Source: Microbispora rosea subsp. aerata
GTDB taxonomy: Bacteria; Actinomycetota; Actinomycetes; Streptosporangiales; Streptosporangiaceae
Direction: 5' to 3'
DNA: 64,000 nucleotides
NCBI RefSeq assembly: GCF_014647835.1
Contig: NZ_BMPY01000026.1
Location: forward strand, 1 to 64,000
Below the pieces are notes generated by a model. That model saw nothing but the letters and a program-made list of their open reading frames with translations, made no database searches and was not told where the DNA came from. This document shows, piece after piece, positions 33,964 through 43,339 of the stretch. How positions within the stretch are numbered: position 1 is the stretch's first letter; each line of letters opens with the position of its first letter. A program made the position numbers and the translations under genes.

Positions 33964-35694
33964 ATGGCGAGGAGTTCCCGCGACGCCAGCAACACGCTGA
34001 CCGAGATGCTGGAAGGGCTGACCGCCCGGATGAGCGAGGACGAACGGGCGCTGGTCCGCGGCTGGCTGACCGGGCCGGACGGGCTCGCCAACCGCGGGCT
34101 CGCCGTCGGCAAGGAGCGGGCGGCCGGATCGTTCCCCCGGCCGAGGGACGACGACCCCAAGGCGGTGCGCACGGTCGGGGTCATCGGCGGGGGCACCGCC
34201 GGCTACCTCACCGCGCTCGCCTTGAAGGCGAAGCGGCCGTGGCTGGAGGTCACCCTGGTCGAGTCGTCCACGGTGCCGATCATCGGTGTGGGCGAGGCCA
34301 CGGTGCCGTTGATGGTGACCTTCCTCCACCACTATCTGGGGATCGACCCGATGGACCTCTACCGGGAGGTCCAGCCGACGTGGAAGCTGGGCATCAAGTT
34401 CGAGTGGGGCCCCAACCCCGACGGCTTCATGGCGCCGTTCGACTGGGCCGCCAACTCCGTGGGCGTGCTCGGCTCGCTGGCCGAGCAGGGGGACATCAAC
34501 GCCTTCACGCTGCAGTCGCTGCTCATGATGGCGGACCGCACGCCGGTGTTCGGGCCGGACGACGCGCCGATCTCATTGATGAAGTATCTGGCGTTCGCCT
34601 ACCACCTCGACAACGAGCGGTTCGTACGGTTCCTCACGTCGCTGGCCCGCTCCCGTGGGGTCGGGCACATCGACGCCAAGATCGCCGAGGTGGTGCTGGG
34701 CGGGCCCGAGTGGGTCGACCACCTGCTCACCACCGACGGCCGCCGCCTGTCGTTCGACTTCTACGTCGACTGCTCGGGCTTCCGGTCGCTGCTGCTCGGC
34801 AAGGCCATGGACACGCCTTTCCACAGTTACGCCGACAGCCTGTTCACCGACTCGGCGGTGACCGGCAACACCGAGCACGGCGGCCACATCAAGCCGTACA
34901 CGACCGCGACCACGATGAACTCGGGCTGGTGCTGGACGATTCCCACCAGGGAGAGCGACCACCACGGCTACGTGTACTCCTCGGCCGCGATCAGCGACGA
35001 GGAGGCCGCCGAGGAGCTGGCCCGCCGGTTCCCGGGCATCACCGCGCCGCGGCAGGTGCGGTTCAGGGTCGGGCGGCACGACCAGGCGTGGCGGGGCAAC
35101 ACGATGGCGATCGGCAACTCCTACGGCTTCGTCGAGCCCCTGGAGTCCAGCGGCCTGCTGATGATCACGCAGGGCATCCTGGCGCTGGTGACCTCGCTGC
35201 CGGCCTCCTGGTCGGACCCGGTGGGCCGGGACGTGGTGAACGCCGTCCTGGGCAAGAAGTGGGACGAGATCAGGTGGTTCCTGTCGGTCCACTACCGCTT
35301 CAACACCCGGCTCGACACGCCCTTCTGGCGGGAGGCGCGCAGCCGTACGGACGTGTCGGGCCTGCAGCCGCTGCTCGACGTGTACGCCGCGGGCGCGCCG
35401 CTGCGCATGCGCGACACGCTGACGCGCAGATATCTGGACCTCACCGCCCCGACGTTCTACGGGCTGGAGGGCATCGACTGCATCCTGCTCGGCCAGAAGG
35501 TGCCGACCCGGCTGCTGCCCTCCTCCGAGCCGATCGAGCGGTGGCGGGCGCGCAAGGCGGCGGCCGACGCGCTCGTGGCGCGGTCGCTGCCGCAGCGGGA
35601 GGCGCTGGCGCTGTACGACGCCGAGCCGCGGCTCCACGAGGAGCTGCTCAAAGACCGGGACAGCTGGGTGACGCGATCGGCCGCCACGCTGTGA
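33964..35694 (+). CDS. Flavin-dependent tryptophan halogenase
   Basis: The 576-residue enzyme has the FAD site VIGGGTAGYLTALALKAKRP (about residues 58-77), VGEATVPLMVTFLHHYLGID, a conserved Lys in PTWKLGIKFEWG (equivalent to the catalytic Lys of PrnA/RebH), and the diagnostic WxWxIP motif in SGWCWTIP (about residue 321). Such enzymes chlorinate or brominate Trp using FADH2 and HOCl. The roughly 50-residue N-terminal extension before the FAD domain (TLTEMLEGLTARMSEDERAL) is unusual and could bind a peptide. GGAG selects the ATG at 33964 over a GTG at 33922. The Trp in the linked precursor is the obvious substrate. No flavin reductase gene is present in the window. Confidence 0.9.
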   Translation: MARSSRDASNTLTEMLEGLTARMSEDERALVRGWLTGPDGLANRGLAVGKERAAGSFPRPRDDDPKAVRTVGVIGGGTAGYLTALALKAKRPWLEVTLVESSTVPIIGVGEATVPLMVTFLHHYLGIDPMDLYREVQPTWKLGIKFEWGPNPDGFMAPFDWAANSVGVLGSLAEQGDINAFTLQSLLMMADRTPVFGPDDAPISLMKYLAFAYHLDNERFVRFLTSLARSRGVGHIDAKIAEVVLGGPEWVDHLLTTDGRRLSFDFYVDCSGFRSLLLGKAMDTPFHSYADSLFTDSAVTGNTEHGGHIKPYTTATTMNSGWCWTIPTRESDHHGYVYSSAAISDEEAAEELARRFPGITAPRQVRFRVGRHDQAWRGNTMAIGNSYGFVEPLESSGLLMITQGILALVTSLPASWSDPVGRDVVNAVLGKKWDEIRWFLSVHYRFNTRLDTPFWREARSRTDVSGLQPLLDVYAAGAPLRMRDTLTRRYLDLTAPTFYGLEGIDCILLGQKVPTRLLPSSEPIERWRARKAAADALVARSLPQREALALYDAEPRLHEELLKDRDSWVTRSAATL

Positions 35695-35700
35695 GCGCCC

Positions 35701-35730
35701 TCCCCCCTGTGTGGCCTGGCGCAGGGGGGA
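35701..35730 (+). terminator. Hairpin after the halogenase gene
   Basis: TCCCCCCTG and CAGGGGGGA form a 9-bp perfect stem, 6 bp after the halogenase stop, with a 12-nt loop. Confidence 0.75.
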
Positions 35731-35737
35731 GATGACC

Positions 35738-35806
35738 ATGGCGGGCGCCCGCGCGGTTTCCGGCCGCAGGAACGACACGCGGCCGGAATGCGCAGGCGCC
35801 CGCCAT
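35738..35806. terminator. Nested inverted repeat between convergent operons
   Basis: ATGGCGGGCGCC and GGCGCCCGCCAT flank an inner TTCCGGCCGC/GCGGCCGGAA stem. The whole folds into one long bidirectional hairpin between the convergent halogenase and des operons. Confidence 0.75.
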
Positions 35807-35842
35807 CGGCTTCTCGCCGCACGAGGCCGGGCCGCCGCACGT

Positions 35843-35868
35843 GCGCCCGCGCCGGACGGCGCGGGCGC
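35843..35868 (-). terminator. Terminator of the des operon
   Basis: A perfect 11-bp stem (GCGCCCGCGCC / GGCGCGGGCGC) with a GGAC loop lies 5 bp past the desD stop on the minus strand. Confidence 0.8.
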
Positions 35869-35873
35869 GACGC

Positions 35874-37700
35874 TCAGCGCGGCAGGACGGACGGGGCGAA
35901 CCGGGCGATGGGGTTGACCAGCTCGCCGACCATCTGGAGCGCGGCCGACGGGTCGGCCAGGTCCACCATCTGCCGGTTGTTGCGCAGTTGCAGGCGGTTC
36001 AGGCACGACAGGGCGAACGTCTCGGCGAACAGGTCGTAGCGGCGGAACCGCTCCGCGAGGTGCGGCACCGACCGCTGGTAGTCCGCCGCGCATTCGGCGA
36101 CGGTCCGCCAGAAGGCGTCCTCGTCCAGCACGCCCCTCGTGGCCAGCACGGCGTTGAGGAAGCGCAGGAAGCAGTCGAACACGTCCGTGAAGATCGACAG
36201 CAGCCGGTGCTCCTCGGGCACCTCGGCGCGGATCCGCCGGACCTCGGGCGGCAGCTCCACGCCGGAGTCCATCACCACGATCTCCTCGGCGATGTCCTTG
36301 AAGATCACCCGTTCCACCACGCCGCCGTCGAGGACCAGGATGACGTTCTCGCCGTGCGGCATGAACGCCAGGTCGTAGGCGTAGAAGGAGTGCAGGAGCG
36401 GGACGAGGTACGCGTCGAGGTAGCGCCGCAGCCACACCTCGGGGGCGAGGCCCGACTGCTCGATCAGGGCCGCCGCGAACGAGCGTCCCTCGTGGTCGGT
36501 GTGCAGCAGGGAGGCCATGGTGGCCAGGCGCCTGCCCGGCTCCAGGCCCGCGACCGGGCTCTCCCGCCACAGCGCCGCCAGCATCTTCCGGTACGGCGAG
36601 TAGCGGTCGGTGGCCGCCTCGAACCGGCGGTTGCGATATCCGACGGCCGCCCGCTCCCGGATGATCCTCAGGCGGGTCGCGCGGAGGACCTCGTCGCTTG
36701 CGATCAGGTCGGCGAGCCAGTCGTTGATCGCCGGGGTGCCCTCCATGTAGGCCGCGGACAGGCCCCGCATGAAGCCCATGTTCAGCACCGACAGGGCCGT
36801 CTTGACGTAGTGCTTGGACGGCGCGCTCGCGTTGAAGAACGTGCGCACCGACTGCTGCGCGAGGTGCTCGTCGTCGCCGGGGCCCAGGCAGACCAGGCGC
36901 CGGTCGGCGACCTCCGCCGCGAACGTCACCGAGATCCGGTTCCACCACTGCCAGGGGTGCACCGGCACGAGCAGGTAGTCGGCCATGTCGAGCCCCAGCC
37001 CCGCCAGGGTGTCCGCGAAGCGGGCCAGGACCTCCTCGCCCAGCTCCTCGCGCATCAGCCGGTCGTAGTCGATGTCGCGGGAGCAGGTGAACGTCGTGTG
37101 GTCGCGGTGGGCGGCCAGCCAGATCAGCCGTACGGGCTCGGCGGCCTCGGGGGCGTACCGGTGGTGGTCGCCGATCCCGTAGCCGATCCTGCCGCTGTTG
37201 GCCACGAAGCACGGATGGCCCTCGGTCATCGCGGCCTCGATCTGCTGGAAGCCGGCCTTGGCCAGCTCGGCCGCGCCGGGCGACGGCCGGCTCAGCTTGT
37301 ACGCCAGGCTCGCCAGCGTGGAGGTGATCTCCTCCAGGTAGACCGGGAGGATCTCGTCGCTCAGCCCGAGCGAGCCGCGCATCTCGGTGACGAACTCCAG
37401 CGCGTCGAGCGGCAGGGGCTCGCCCGACGACCGGTGGCGGGCGACCTCGCCGATGTGCCAGTGGTCGAGCGACATCACCGTGGCGGTGAAGCGATATTCC
37501 ACCGTGCCGTCGTCGGAGCGCACCATCCACCGGCCGTCGCCGATCGGCCGCGGGGTGAACAGCCGCTCGTGGGCGAACTCGGCGAGCGCCTTGCGCACCA
37601 GCCTCCGGTTGGCCTTCTCCCAGGTGGCGGGGGTGAGGTGGGAGACCACCGCCACGGGGTCCGCGACGTCCACAGGGCCTTCTCCGGCCGGGCGGTTCAC
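35874..37700 (-). CDS. desD: Desferrioxamine synthetase DesD (IucA/IucC NIS synthetase)
   Basis: The 608-residue ATP-dependent NIS synthetase joins and cyclises N-hydroxy-N-succinyl (or acetyl) cadaverine units. It has the IucA/IucC domain with GHPCFVANSGRIGYG, the ATP-binding HPWQWWNRI and the FhuF-like C-terminal segment with FMPHGENVILVLDGG. The GTG at 37700 overlaps the desC stop (GTGA). Last gene of desABCD. Confidence 0.92.
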   Translation of the reverse strand: MNRPAGEGPVDVADPVAVVSHLTPATWEKANRRLVRKALAEFAHERLFTPRPIGDGRWMVRSDDGTVEYRFTATVMSLDHWHIGEVARHRSSGEPLPLDALEFVTEMRGSLGLSDEILPVYLEEITSTLASLAYKLSRPSPGAAELAKAGFQQIEAAMTEGHPCFVANSGRIGYGIGDHHRYAPEAAEPVRLIWLAAHRDHTTFTCSRDIDYDRLMREELGEEVLARFADTLAGLGLDMADYLLVPVHPWQWWNRISVTFAAEVADRRLVCLGPGDDEHLAQQSVRTFFNASAPSKHYVKTALSVLNMGFMRGLSAAYMEGTPAINDWLADLIASDEVLRATRLRIIRERAAVGYRNRRFEAATDRYSPYRKMLAALWRESPVAGLEPGRRLATMASLLHTDHEGRSFAAALIEQSGLAPEVWLRRYLDAYLVPLLHSFYAYDLAFMPHGENVILVLDGGVVERVIFKDIAEEIVVMDSGVELPPEVRRIRAEVPEEHRLLSIFTDVFDCFLRFLNAVLATRGVLDEDAFWRTVAECAADYQRSVPHLAERFRRYDLFAETFALSCLNRLQLRNNRQMVDLADPSAALQMVGELVNPIARFAPSVLPR

Positions 37701-38269
37701 GCGGGCACCCCCCGGGTCGCCGCGAGGAACCGCTCCCGGGTGCAGACGCTCAGCAGGGCGTCTTTCTCCGGCTTGGCGATCGTGCCGACGACCTCGAAGC
37801 CGACGGCCGCGTTGAGCGCGTGGACCGCGGTGTTGCGCACGTCGGGCTCGACCACGACCCGCCGGGTCGCGGGGTCGGCGAACAGCAGCTCCATGACGGT
37901 CGTGATCACGGCGAGGGTGAACCCGTGGATCGGGGTGTCGGTGGGCGCGCACAGGAAGTGCATGCCGACGTCGCCGTCCTGCGCGTCGTACAGGCCCGCC
38001 AGCTCGACCCGGGCGGGGTCGTAGCTCTCGGCCAGGAACGCCGGGGCGCCGTTCACCAGCCCGAGGAACGCGTCGCGGTGCGGGTGGTCGACGATCCCGC
38101 GATACTCCTTCTCCACTGCGGCGACGTCGGCGTCCTGCATCATCCAGAACACCGCCTTGGGGTGGGTGACCCAGGCGTGCACGGTCGGCGCGTCGGCCTC
38201 CGGGACCAGGCGGCGTACGGCCAGCTCGCCGACCCGCTCGTCGGTGCGGCGGAAGAGGATGTCGCTCAC
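37697..38269 (-). CDS. desC: DesC-type acyltransferase (GNAT)
   Basis: The 190-residue GNAT enzyme ([20 protein letters not shown] start, [40 protein letters not shown]) is the IucB/DesC-type acyltransferase that acylates N-hydroxycadaverine from acyl-CoA. The GTG at 38269 overlaps the desB stop by 4 bp. Confidence 0.9.
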   Translation of the reverse strand: MSDILFRRTDERVGELAVRRLVPEADAPTVHAWVTHPKAVFWMMQDADVAAVEKEYRGIVDHPHRDAFLGLVNGAPAFLAESYDPARVELAGLYDAQDGDVGMHFLCAPTDTPIHGFTLAVITTVMELLFADPATRRVVVEPDVRNTAVHALNAAVGFEVVGTIAKPEKDALLSVCTRERFLAATRGVPA

Positions 38270-39561
38270 GCGATCACGCCCTCGGGCGCGCCGAACTCCT
38301 GGAAGGCGATGCTCTTCTCGATGGGGTAGTACTCGCGGCCCAGGATCTGGTTGATGATCCAGGAGTTGCGGTACGGGCCCATGCCGAGGTCGGGGGAGGT
38401 GACGCTGTGGGCGTGGGCGGCGCCGTTCTGCAGGAAGATCCCCCGGCCGGTGACGTCGATGCTGTAGTTCCTGGCCACGTCGAACCGGCCGTGCCGGTCC
38501 CACCGGATCCGGTCGCGTACGGGGTCGAGGAAGGCCGGGGGCTCGTAGCGGTAGCCGGTGGCGAGCACCAGGCCCTGGGTGACGAGCGTGAAGTCGCGCT
38601 CCTGCTCCCAGTGGCGCAGCCCGAGCGTGTATTCGCCCCGGTCGGCGTCGTAGGCGGCCTCACGCAGCTCGGTGCAGGTCAGCAGCCGGGTGGGGATCGG
38701 GCCGCCGGCGGTCTTGGCGTACAGCAGGTCGAAGATGTCGTTGATCAGCGACGCGTTGATGCCCTTGTAGAGGCCCTTCTGCTCGCCTTCGAGGCGGTAT
38801 CGGGTGTCCTCGGGCAGCGCGTGGAAGTAGTCCACGTACTCCGGCGAGGTCATCTCCAGGGTCAGCTTGGTGTATTCCAGCGGGAAGAACCGCGGGGACC
38901 TGGTCACCCAGTTCAGCCGGTAGCCGCGGGTGTCGATGTCGGCCAGCAGGTCGTAGTAGATCTCCGCGGCGCTCTGCCCGCTGCCGATGATCGTGATGCT
39001 CTCCTTGGCCTGCAGCGTGGCCTTGGCCTCCAGGTAGCCGGCGTTGTGGACGAGGTCGCCGCCGAGGCCGCGGCAGGCCTCCGGCACGTACGGCGGGGTG
39101 CCGGTGCCGAGCACGAGGTGCGGGGCCCGGTGCTCGGTCTCCTCGCCGGTGTCCGTCACCGAGCGCACGACGTAGTGCTCGTCGGCCTCGTCGTAGGTCA
39201 CCGAGGTCACGCGGTGGCCGAAGCGGATGCTGCTCAGCCGCCCGGCGGCCCACCGGCAGTACGCGTCGTATTCGCTCCTGAGCTGGTAGAAGTTCTCCCG
39301 GATGTAGAAGGGGTAGAGCCTGCCGATCTCCTTCAGGTAGTTCAGGAACGAGTACGGCGAGGTCGGGTCGGCCAGCGTGACGAGGTCGGCGATGAACGGC
39401 GTCTGCAGCGTCACCGACTCGAGCATCATCCCCGGGTGCCAGGAGAAGCCGGGCTTCGCCTCCAGAAACACGCCGTCCAGCTCGGCGATGGGCTCGGTCA
39501 GGCAGGCCAGGCCCAGGTTGAACGGCCCCAGCCCGATCGCGACGAAGTCATGCGTTGACAT
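38266..39561 (-). CDS. desB: Cadaverine N-monooxygenase DesB (lysine/ornithine N-monooxygenase family)
   Basis: The 431-residue flavoprotein starts [20 protein letters not shown] with the FAD-binding GxGPxN motif. [20 protein letters not shown] is the NADPH site and [10 protein letters not shown] the C-terminal ATGY motif. It hydroxylates the amine of cadaverine in desferrioxamine biosynthesis. The ATG at 39561 overlaps desA by 14 bp and has GGAGG upstream. Confidence 0.92.
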   Translation of the reverse strand: MSTHDFVAIGLGPFNLGLACLTEPIAELDGVFLEAKPGFSWHPGMMLESVTLQTPFIADLVTLADPTSPYSFLNYLKEIGRLYPFYIRENFYQLRSEYDAYCRWAAGRLSSIRFGHRVTSVTYDEADEHYVVRSVTDTGEETEHRAPHLVLGTGTPPYVPEACRGLGGDLVHNAGYLEAKATLQAKESITIIGSGQSAAEIYYDLLADIDTRGYRLNWVTRSPRFFPLEYTKLTLEMTSPEYVDYFHALPEDTRYRLEGEQKGLYKGINASLINDIFDLLYAKTAGGPIPTRLLTCTELREAAYDADRGEYTLGLRHWEQERDFTLVTQGLVLATGYRYEPPAFLDPVRDRIRWDRHGRFDVARNYSIDVTGRGIFLQNGAAHAHSVTSPDLGMGPYRNSWIINQILGREYYPIEKSIAFQEFGAPEGVIA

Positions 39562-41044
39562 GCGTTCCTCCGGTGAGGTCGGCGAGCGGGGCGAGCTCGT
39601 CCACGTAGTGCCGGGCGTGCCCCGCGAGGAGGTCAAGGACGTGCGCGATGTCGTCTAGCGTGGTTTCGGGGTTGAGCAGGGTGAACTTCAGGTAGTGGCG
39701 GCCGTCGACCTTGGTCCCGGCGACCAGGGCCTCGCCGGAGGCGGCCAGCGCCTCCCGGGCGTACAGGTTGGCGTCGTCGGCGAGCTCGCGGCCGAGGCCG
39801 TCCGGCGGCAGGTAGCGGAACACCAGGGTGCTCAGCGGAGACCGCGTGACGACCTCGAACCGCGGGTCCGCCGCGATCAGGTCGTACGCCTCCGCGGCGC
39901 GGTCGACGACCTCGTCGAACAGCTCGCCGACCGCGTCCGGGCCCATGACCCGCAGCGTCAGCCAGAGCTTGAGCGCGTCGAAGCGGCGGGTGGTCTGCAG
40001 GCTTTTGTCCACCTGGTTGGGGATGCCCCGATCGGCCATCCGCCGGGGATTGAGGTAGTCGGCGTGGTGCACCGCGTGCCGCATGGCCACGCGGTCGCGC
40101 ACCACCACGGCGCTGGAGCTGACCGGCTGGAAGAAGGACTTGTGGAAGTCGACGGTGACCGAGTCGGCCCGTTCGATGCCGTCGAGCAGGTGCCGCCGCC
40201 TGCGGGAGACCAGCAGCCCGCAGCCGTAGGCCGCGTCCACGTGCAGCCACACCCCGGCGGCCTCGCACAGCTCGGCGATTTCCGGCAGGGGGTCGATCGA
40301 GCCGAAGTCGGTGGTGCCGGCGGTGGCCACCACGGCCATGACCACCTGCCCGGCGCGGTGGCAGCGCTCGAGTTCGCGGGCGAGCGCGGCCGGCCGCATC
40401 CGCCGTTCGCCGTCGGTCTCCACGGTGACGACGGCGTCGGGCGCGAGGCCGAGCAGGTTCGCCGCCTTGCGCACGCTGAAGTGCCCGGCCTCGGAGGTGA
40501 GCACGCGCAGCCGCGCCGGCGGGGCCTCCGTACGGGCCTCCTCGCGGGCGAGCAGCAGGGCGTGCAGGTTCGACTGGGTGCCGCCGCTGGTGAAGACGCC
40601 GTCGGCGGCGGGGCCGAAGCCGATCCGGCCGGCCGTCCACTCGATCAGGCGGCGCTCGATGAGCGTGCCGCCCGCGCTCTGATCCCAGGTGTCGAGCGAC
40701 GAGTTCACCGCCGACAGCACCACCTCGCCCAGCAGCGCGGGGATCACCACGGGACAGTTGAGGTGCGCCAGATAGCGGGGGTGGTGAAAGTAGACGGCGT
40801 CACGCAGGTAGACGCGTTCGAGCTCGTCGAGGGCGGCGGCGTGGTCGCGCAGCGGCCGTTCGAGGTCGATCGCGGCGATCTCCGGCTCCAGCCGTTCGGG
40901 AGAGACGCCGCTGAACGGCCGGTCGACTCGCCGGATCCGCTCCGCCACCCGCTCGGCCCCGGCGGCGATCGCCCGCCGGTATCCCTCCACCGTGCGGTCG
41001 TTGAACAGGTACGGCCGTGCGGCCCCGGCATGGGGATAGATCAT
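39548..41044 (-). CDS. desA: Lysine decarboxylase DesA (PLP-dependent group II)
   Basis: The 498-residue decarboxylase has the PLP lysine in [13 protein letters not shown], the cofactor His/Asp region [10 protein letters not shown] and the substrate-side [16 protein letters not shown]. In the des locus it makes cadaverine from lysine. AAGG six bases upstream favours the ATG at 41044. An in-frame ATG at 41050 lies too close to it. First gene of the operon, 22 bp downstream of an iron box. Confidence 0.9.
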   Translation of the reverse strand: MIYPHAGAARPYLFNDRTVEGYRRAIAAGAERVAERIRRVDRPFSGVSPERLEPEIAAIDLERPLRDHAAALDELERVYLRDAVYFHHPRYLAHLNCPVVIPALLGEVVLSAVNSSLDTWDQSAGGTLIERRLIEWTAGRIGFGPAADGVFTSGGTQSNLHALLLAREEARTEAPPARLRVLTSEAGHFSVRKAANLLGLAPDAVVTVETDGERRMRPAALARELERCHRAGQVVMAVVATAGTTDFGSIDPLPEIAELCEAAGVWLHVDAAYGCGLLVSRRRRHLLDGIERADSVTVDFHKSFFQPVSSSAVVVRDRVAMRHAVHHADYLNPRRMADRGIPNQVDKSLQTTRRFDALKLWLTLRVMGPDAVGELFDEVVDRAAEAYDLIAADPRFEVVTRSPLSTLVFRYLPPDGLGRELADDANLYAREALAASGEALVAGTKVDGRHYLKFTLLNPETTLDDIAHVLDLLAGHARHYVDELAPLADLTGGTHVNA

Positions 41045-41065
41045 CGTCATCCTTACCGTGAGAAT

Positions 41066-41087
41066 TTAGGTTAGGCATGCCTAACCT
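41066..41087 (-). promoter_or_regulatory. DmdR/IdeR iron box of desABCD
   Basis: TTAGGTTAGGCATGCCTAACC is a close match to the DtxR-family consensus (TTAGGTTAGGCTAACCTAA) with a two-base longer centre. Iron-loaded repressor would cover the desA promoter. Confidence 0.9.
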
Positions 41088-41131
41088 TTTCGGGTCGACA
41101 CGAATCCCCTGATGACTGTTTCGGTGGGTGA

Positions 41132-42175
41132 TCAGCTGACTTTCTTGGCGTTCCGGATCGCCGTCGCCAGGTTCTCCAGGATCGGCGCGGCCCCGGCGTA
41201 CGAGAAGCGCGGCACCGGGTCCCAGCCCACGACCTGGTTCGCCTTGACCGCCGGCAGCTTGGTCCAGGCCGGCTTGGACGTCAGGTCCTTGGGCTGCAGC
41301 GCCGTGCTGCGGCTGTCGAGCAGGATCAGGTCGGCGTCGTACTTGTCGGCGTTCTCCCAGCTCAGGTTCTCGTAGTAGCCGCCGTCACCGGGCTTTTCCG
41401 GCTTGACGATCTCGACTCCGAGCTGGGCGAAGTACATGAGGTCGGTGTTGACCTCGGGGTTGGAGACGTACAGCACGTCGGGGCTGCCGGAGGCGGCCAG
41501 GACCTTGACGCCGGGGTTCTCGGCGACCGCCTTGCGCACGCTCTCGGCGGCGGCCTCGAACCGGGCCTTGGCCTCGGCGACCTTCGGGGCGGCAAGGTCC
41601 GCGCCGAGCGACTCGGCGAGGGCGGCGTACCGCTCGATCGGCTCGGTCATCGGGACGCGGGCCACGCTGACGGCCACGGTCGGGGCGAGCTGGACGATCT
41701 TGTCCTTGCTCTCGTCCGGGACGTACCACAGCGCCCCGGGGTCGTACATGTGCGTGATGAGAAGCTCGGGCCGCAGCGCGGCGTACTTCTCGATGTTGAA
41801 CTCGCCCCACACGTTGCCGAGGATCTCGACCTTGTTCACGTCCAGGTCGCCGGCCTGCGGGTCGGCGGAGCCGTCGGCCCGCTTGGTCTCGCCGAAGACG
41901 CCGACGATCTTGTCCTGCAGCCCGTAGTCGACCAGCGCCGCCGCCGTTCCGGTGAACGCCACGATCCGCGACGGGGCGGCCGCGGCGGTGACGGTCTCCT
42001 TCCTGTCGTCGGTGAAGGACCACGATGTCGCACTCTGCCCCGCGTTCACGCTCGGACCCGCGGTGGTGGACGCCGGGTCGCTCGATCCACAGGCGGCGAG
42101 CGCCAGGGCGAGTGCGGCGGCGCCTCCCGCCGCGAAGAAGCCGCGACGGGACAGGGGGGAGTTCAGGTTTCGCAC
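41132..42175 (-). CDS. Fe(III)-siderophore binding lipoprotein
   Basis: The 347-residue ABC-transporter binding protein has a Tat-like SRRGFFAAGG motif and a lipobox LALALAACGSS near residue 29. The FepB/BtuF-like fold follows (RIVAFTGTAAALVDYGLQDK, WGEFNIEKYAALRPELLITH). It starts at GTG 42175. It is divergent from the permease genes across the second iron box and next to desA, so ferrioxamine is its likely ligand (it corresponds to DesE in role). Confidence 0.88.
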   Translation of the reverse strand: MRNLNSPLSRRGFFAAGGAAALALALAACGSSDPASTTAGPSVNAGQSATSWSFTDDRKETVTAAAAPSRIVAFTGTAAALVDYGLQDKIVGVFGETKRADGSADPQAGDLDVNKVEILGNVWGEFNIEKYAALRPELLITHMYDPGALWYVPDESKDKIVQLAPTVAVSVARVPMTEPIERYAALAESLGADLAAPKVAEAKARFEAAAESVRKAVAENPGVKVLAASGSPDVLYVSNPEVNTDLMYFAQLGVEIVKPEKPGDGGYYENLSWENADKYDADLILLDSRSTALQPKDLTSKPAWTKLPAVKANQVVGWDPVPRFSYAGAAPILENLATAIRNAKKVS

Positions 42176-42224
42176 GGTTCGTCTTTCTCTCGCGTGACGC
42201 AGGGTCTTGGGGGTAGATCCCTAG

Positions 42225-42243
42225 TTAGGTTACCCTTACCTAA
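42225..42243. promoter_or_regulatory. DmdR/IdeR iron box between siderophore uptake genes
   Basis: TTAGGTTACCCTTACCTAA matches the 19-bp consensus, with perfect outer TTAGGT/ACCTAA arms. It sits 50 bp upstream of the binding-protein start and 20 bp upstream of the permease start, so it can control both directions. Confidence 0.92.
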
Positions 42244-42262
42244 ATTCTTGTCCAGAGGGGGG

Positions 42263-43339
42263 ATGGCCTCCGTCCCCCCGCCCCCACCGGAGCCGTTCGT
42301 GGTCGTCACAGAGTCCTCGCAGATCAGCGAGCATGCGCGGGTGCCGCGAAAACGCGTGAAAAACAGCAGGCGCGCCGCGGCGCTGCTGGGCTCGGCGATC
42401 GCGCTGGCCGCCGTCCTCGTGCTCAGCCTGGGACTCGGCGCCCGGCAGCTCTCCCCGGCCGAGGTCTGGCACGGGCTCCTCGACGCCGACTCCGCCGCCT
42501 ACACGGTCGTCCACCAGATGCGGCTGCCGCGCACCCTGCTCGGGCTGCTCGCCGGAGTCGCGCTCGGAGTCGCCGGCGGCGTCATGCAGGCCCTGACCCG
42601 CAACCCGCTCGCCGACCCCGGCCTGCTGGGGATCAACGCGGGCGCCTCGGCGGCGGTGGCCACCTCCGCGCTGCTCTTCGGGGTGTCGACGTTCACCGGC
42701 TATGTCTGGTTCGCCCTGGCCGGCGCGGCGGCCGTGTCCGTGCTCGTGTACGCCGTCGGCGGCGGGCGCTCCGCCACCCCGGCCCGGCTGGCGCTGGCCG
42801 GAGCCGCCATCAACGCCGCGCTCTACTCGTACGTGAACGGGACGATGCTCCTCAACTCGGCCTCCCTGGAAACCATGCGCTTTTGGACCGTCGGTTCGCT
42901 CGCCGGCGCGGACGGCGGGACCGCGGCCCTGATGACGCCGTTCATCGCGGCGGGGCTGCTGCTCGCCATGGCCCTGGCCAGGCCGCTCAACGCGCTCGCG
43001 CTCGGCGACGACTCGGCGCGCTCGCTCGGCGCGCACCCCGCCAAGGTCCGCGCGGCCGCCATCGTCGCGGTGACGCTGCTGTGCGGGGCCGCGACCGCGG
43101 CCTGCGGGCCGATCGTCTTCGTCGGGCTCATGGTGCCGCACCTCGTCCGGGCGCTGACCGGCCCCGACCAGCGCTGGATGCTCCCCTGCTGCGCGCTGCT
43201 CGCCCCCGTGCTGCTGCTCGGCGCCGACGTGCTCGGACGGCTGGTGGCCAGGCCCGGCGAGCTGCAGGCCGGCATCGTCACGGCGGTCCTCGGCGGCCCG
43301 CTGTTCCTGTACTTCGTGCGAAGGAAGGTCCGCGCGTGA
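42263..43339 (+). CDS. FecCD-type siderophore ABC permease 1
   Basis: The 358-residue permease has about ten membrane segments with the family motifs MRLPRTLLGLLAGVALGVAG, MQALTRNPLADPGLLGINAG and GPIVFVGLMVPHLVRALTGP. The N-terminal 40 residues are a cytoplasmic extension rich in Pro and Arg. The ATG at 42263 follows a G-tract with poor spacing, so the exact start is uncertain. It overlaps permease 2 by 4 bp. Confidence 0.88.
   Translation: MASVPPPPPEPFVVVTESSQISEHARVPRKRVKNSRRAAALLGSAIALAAVLVLSLGLGARQLSPAEVWHGLLDADSAAYTVVHQMRLPRTLLGLLAGVALGVAGGVMQALTRNPLADPGLLGINAGASAAVATSALLFGVSTFTGYVWFALAGAAAVSVLVYAVGGGRSATPARLALAGAAINAALYSYVNGTMLLNSASLETMRFWTVGSLAGADGGTAALMTPFIAAGLLLAMALARPLNALALGDDSARSLGAHPAKVRAAAIVAVTLLCGAATAACGPIVFVGLMVPHLVRALTGPDQRWMLPCCALLAPVLLLGADVLGRLVARPGELQAGIVTAVLGGPLFLYFVRRKVRA

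Noticed and set aside
41750-42262. Upstream extension of permease 1
   Set aside because: The frame is antisense to the siderophore-binding protein gene and crosses the iron box.
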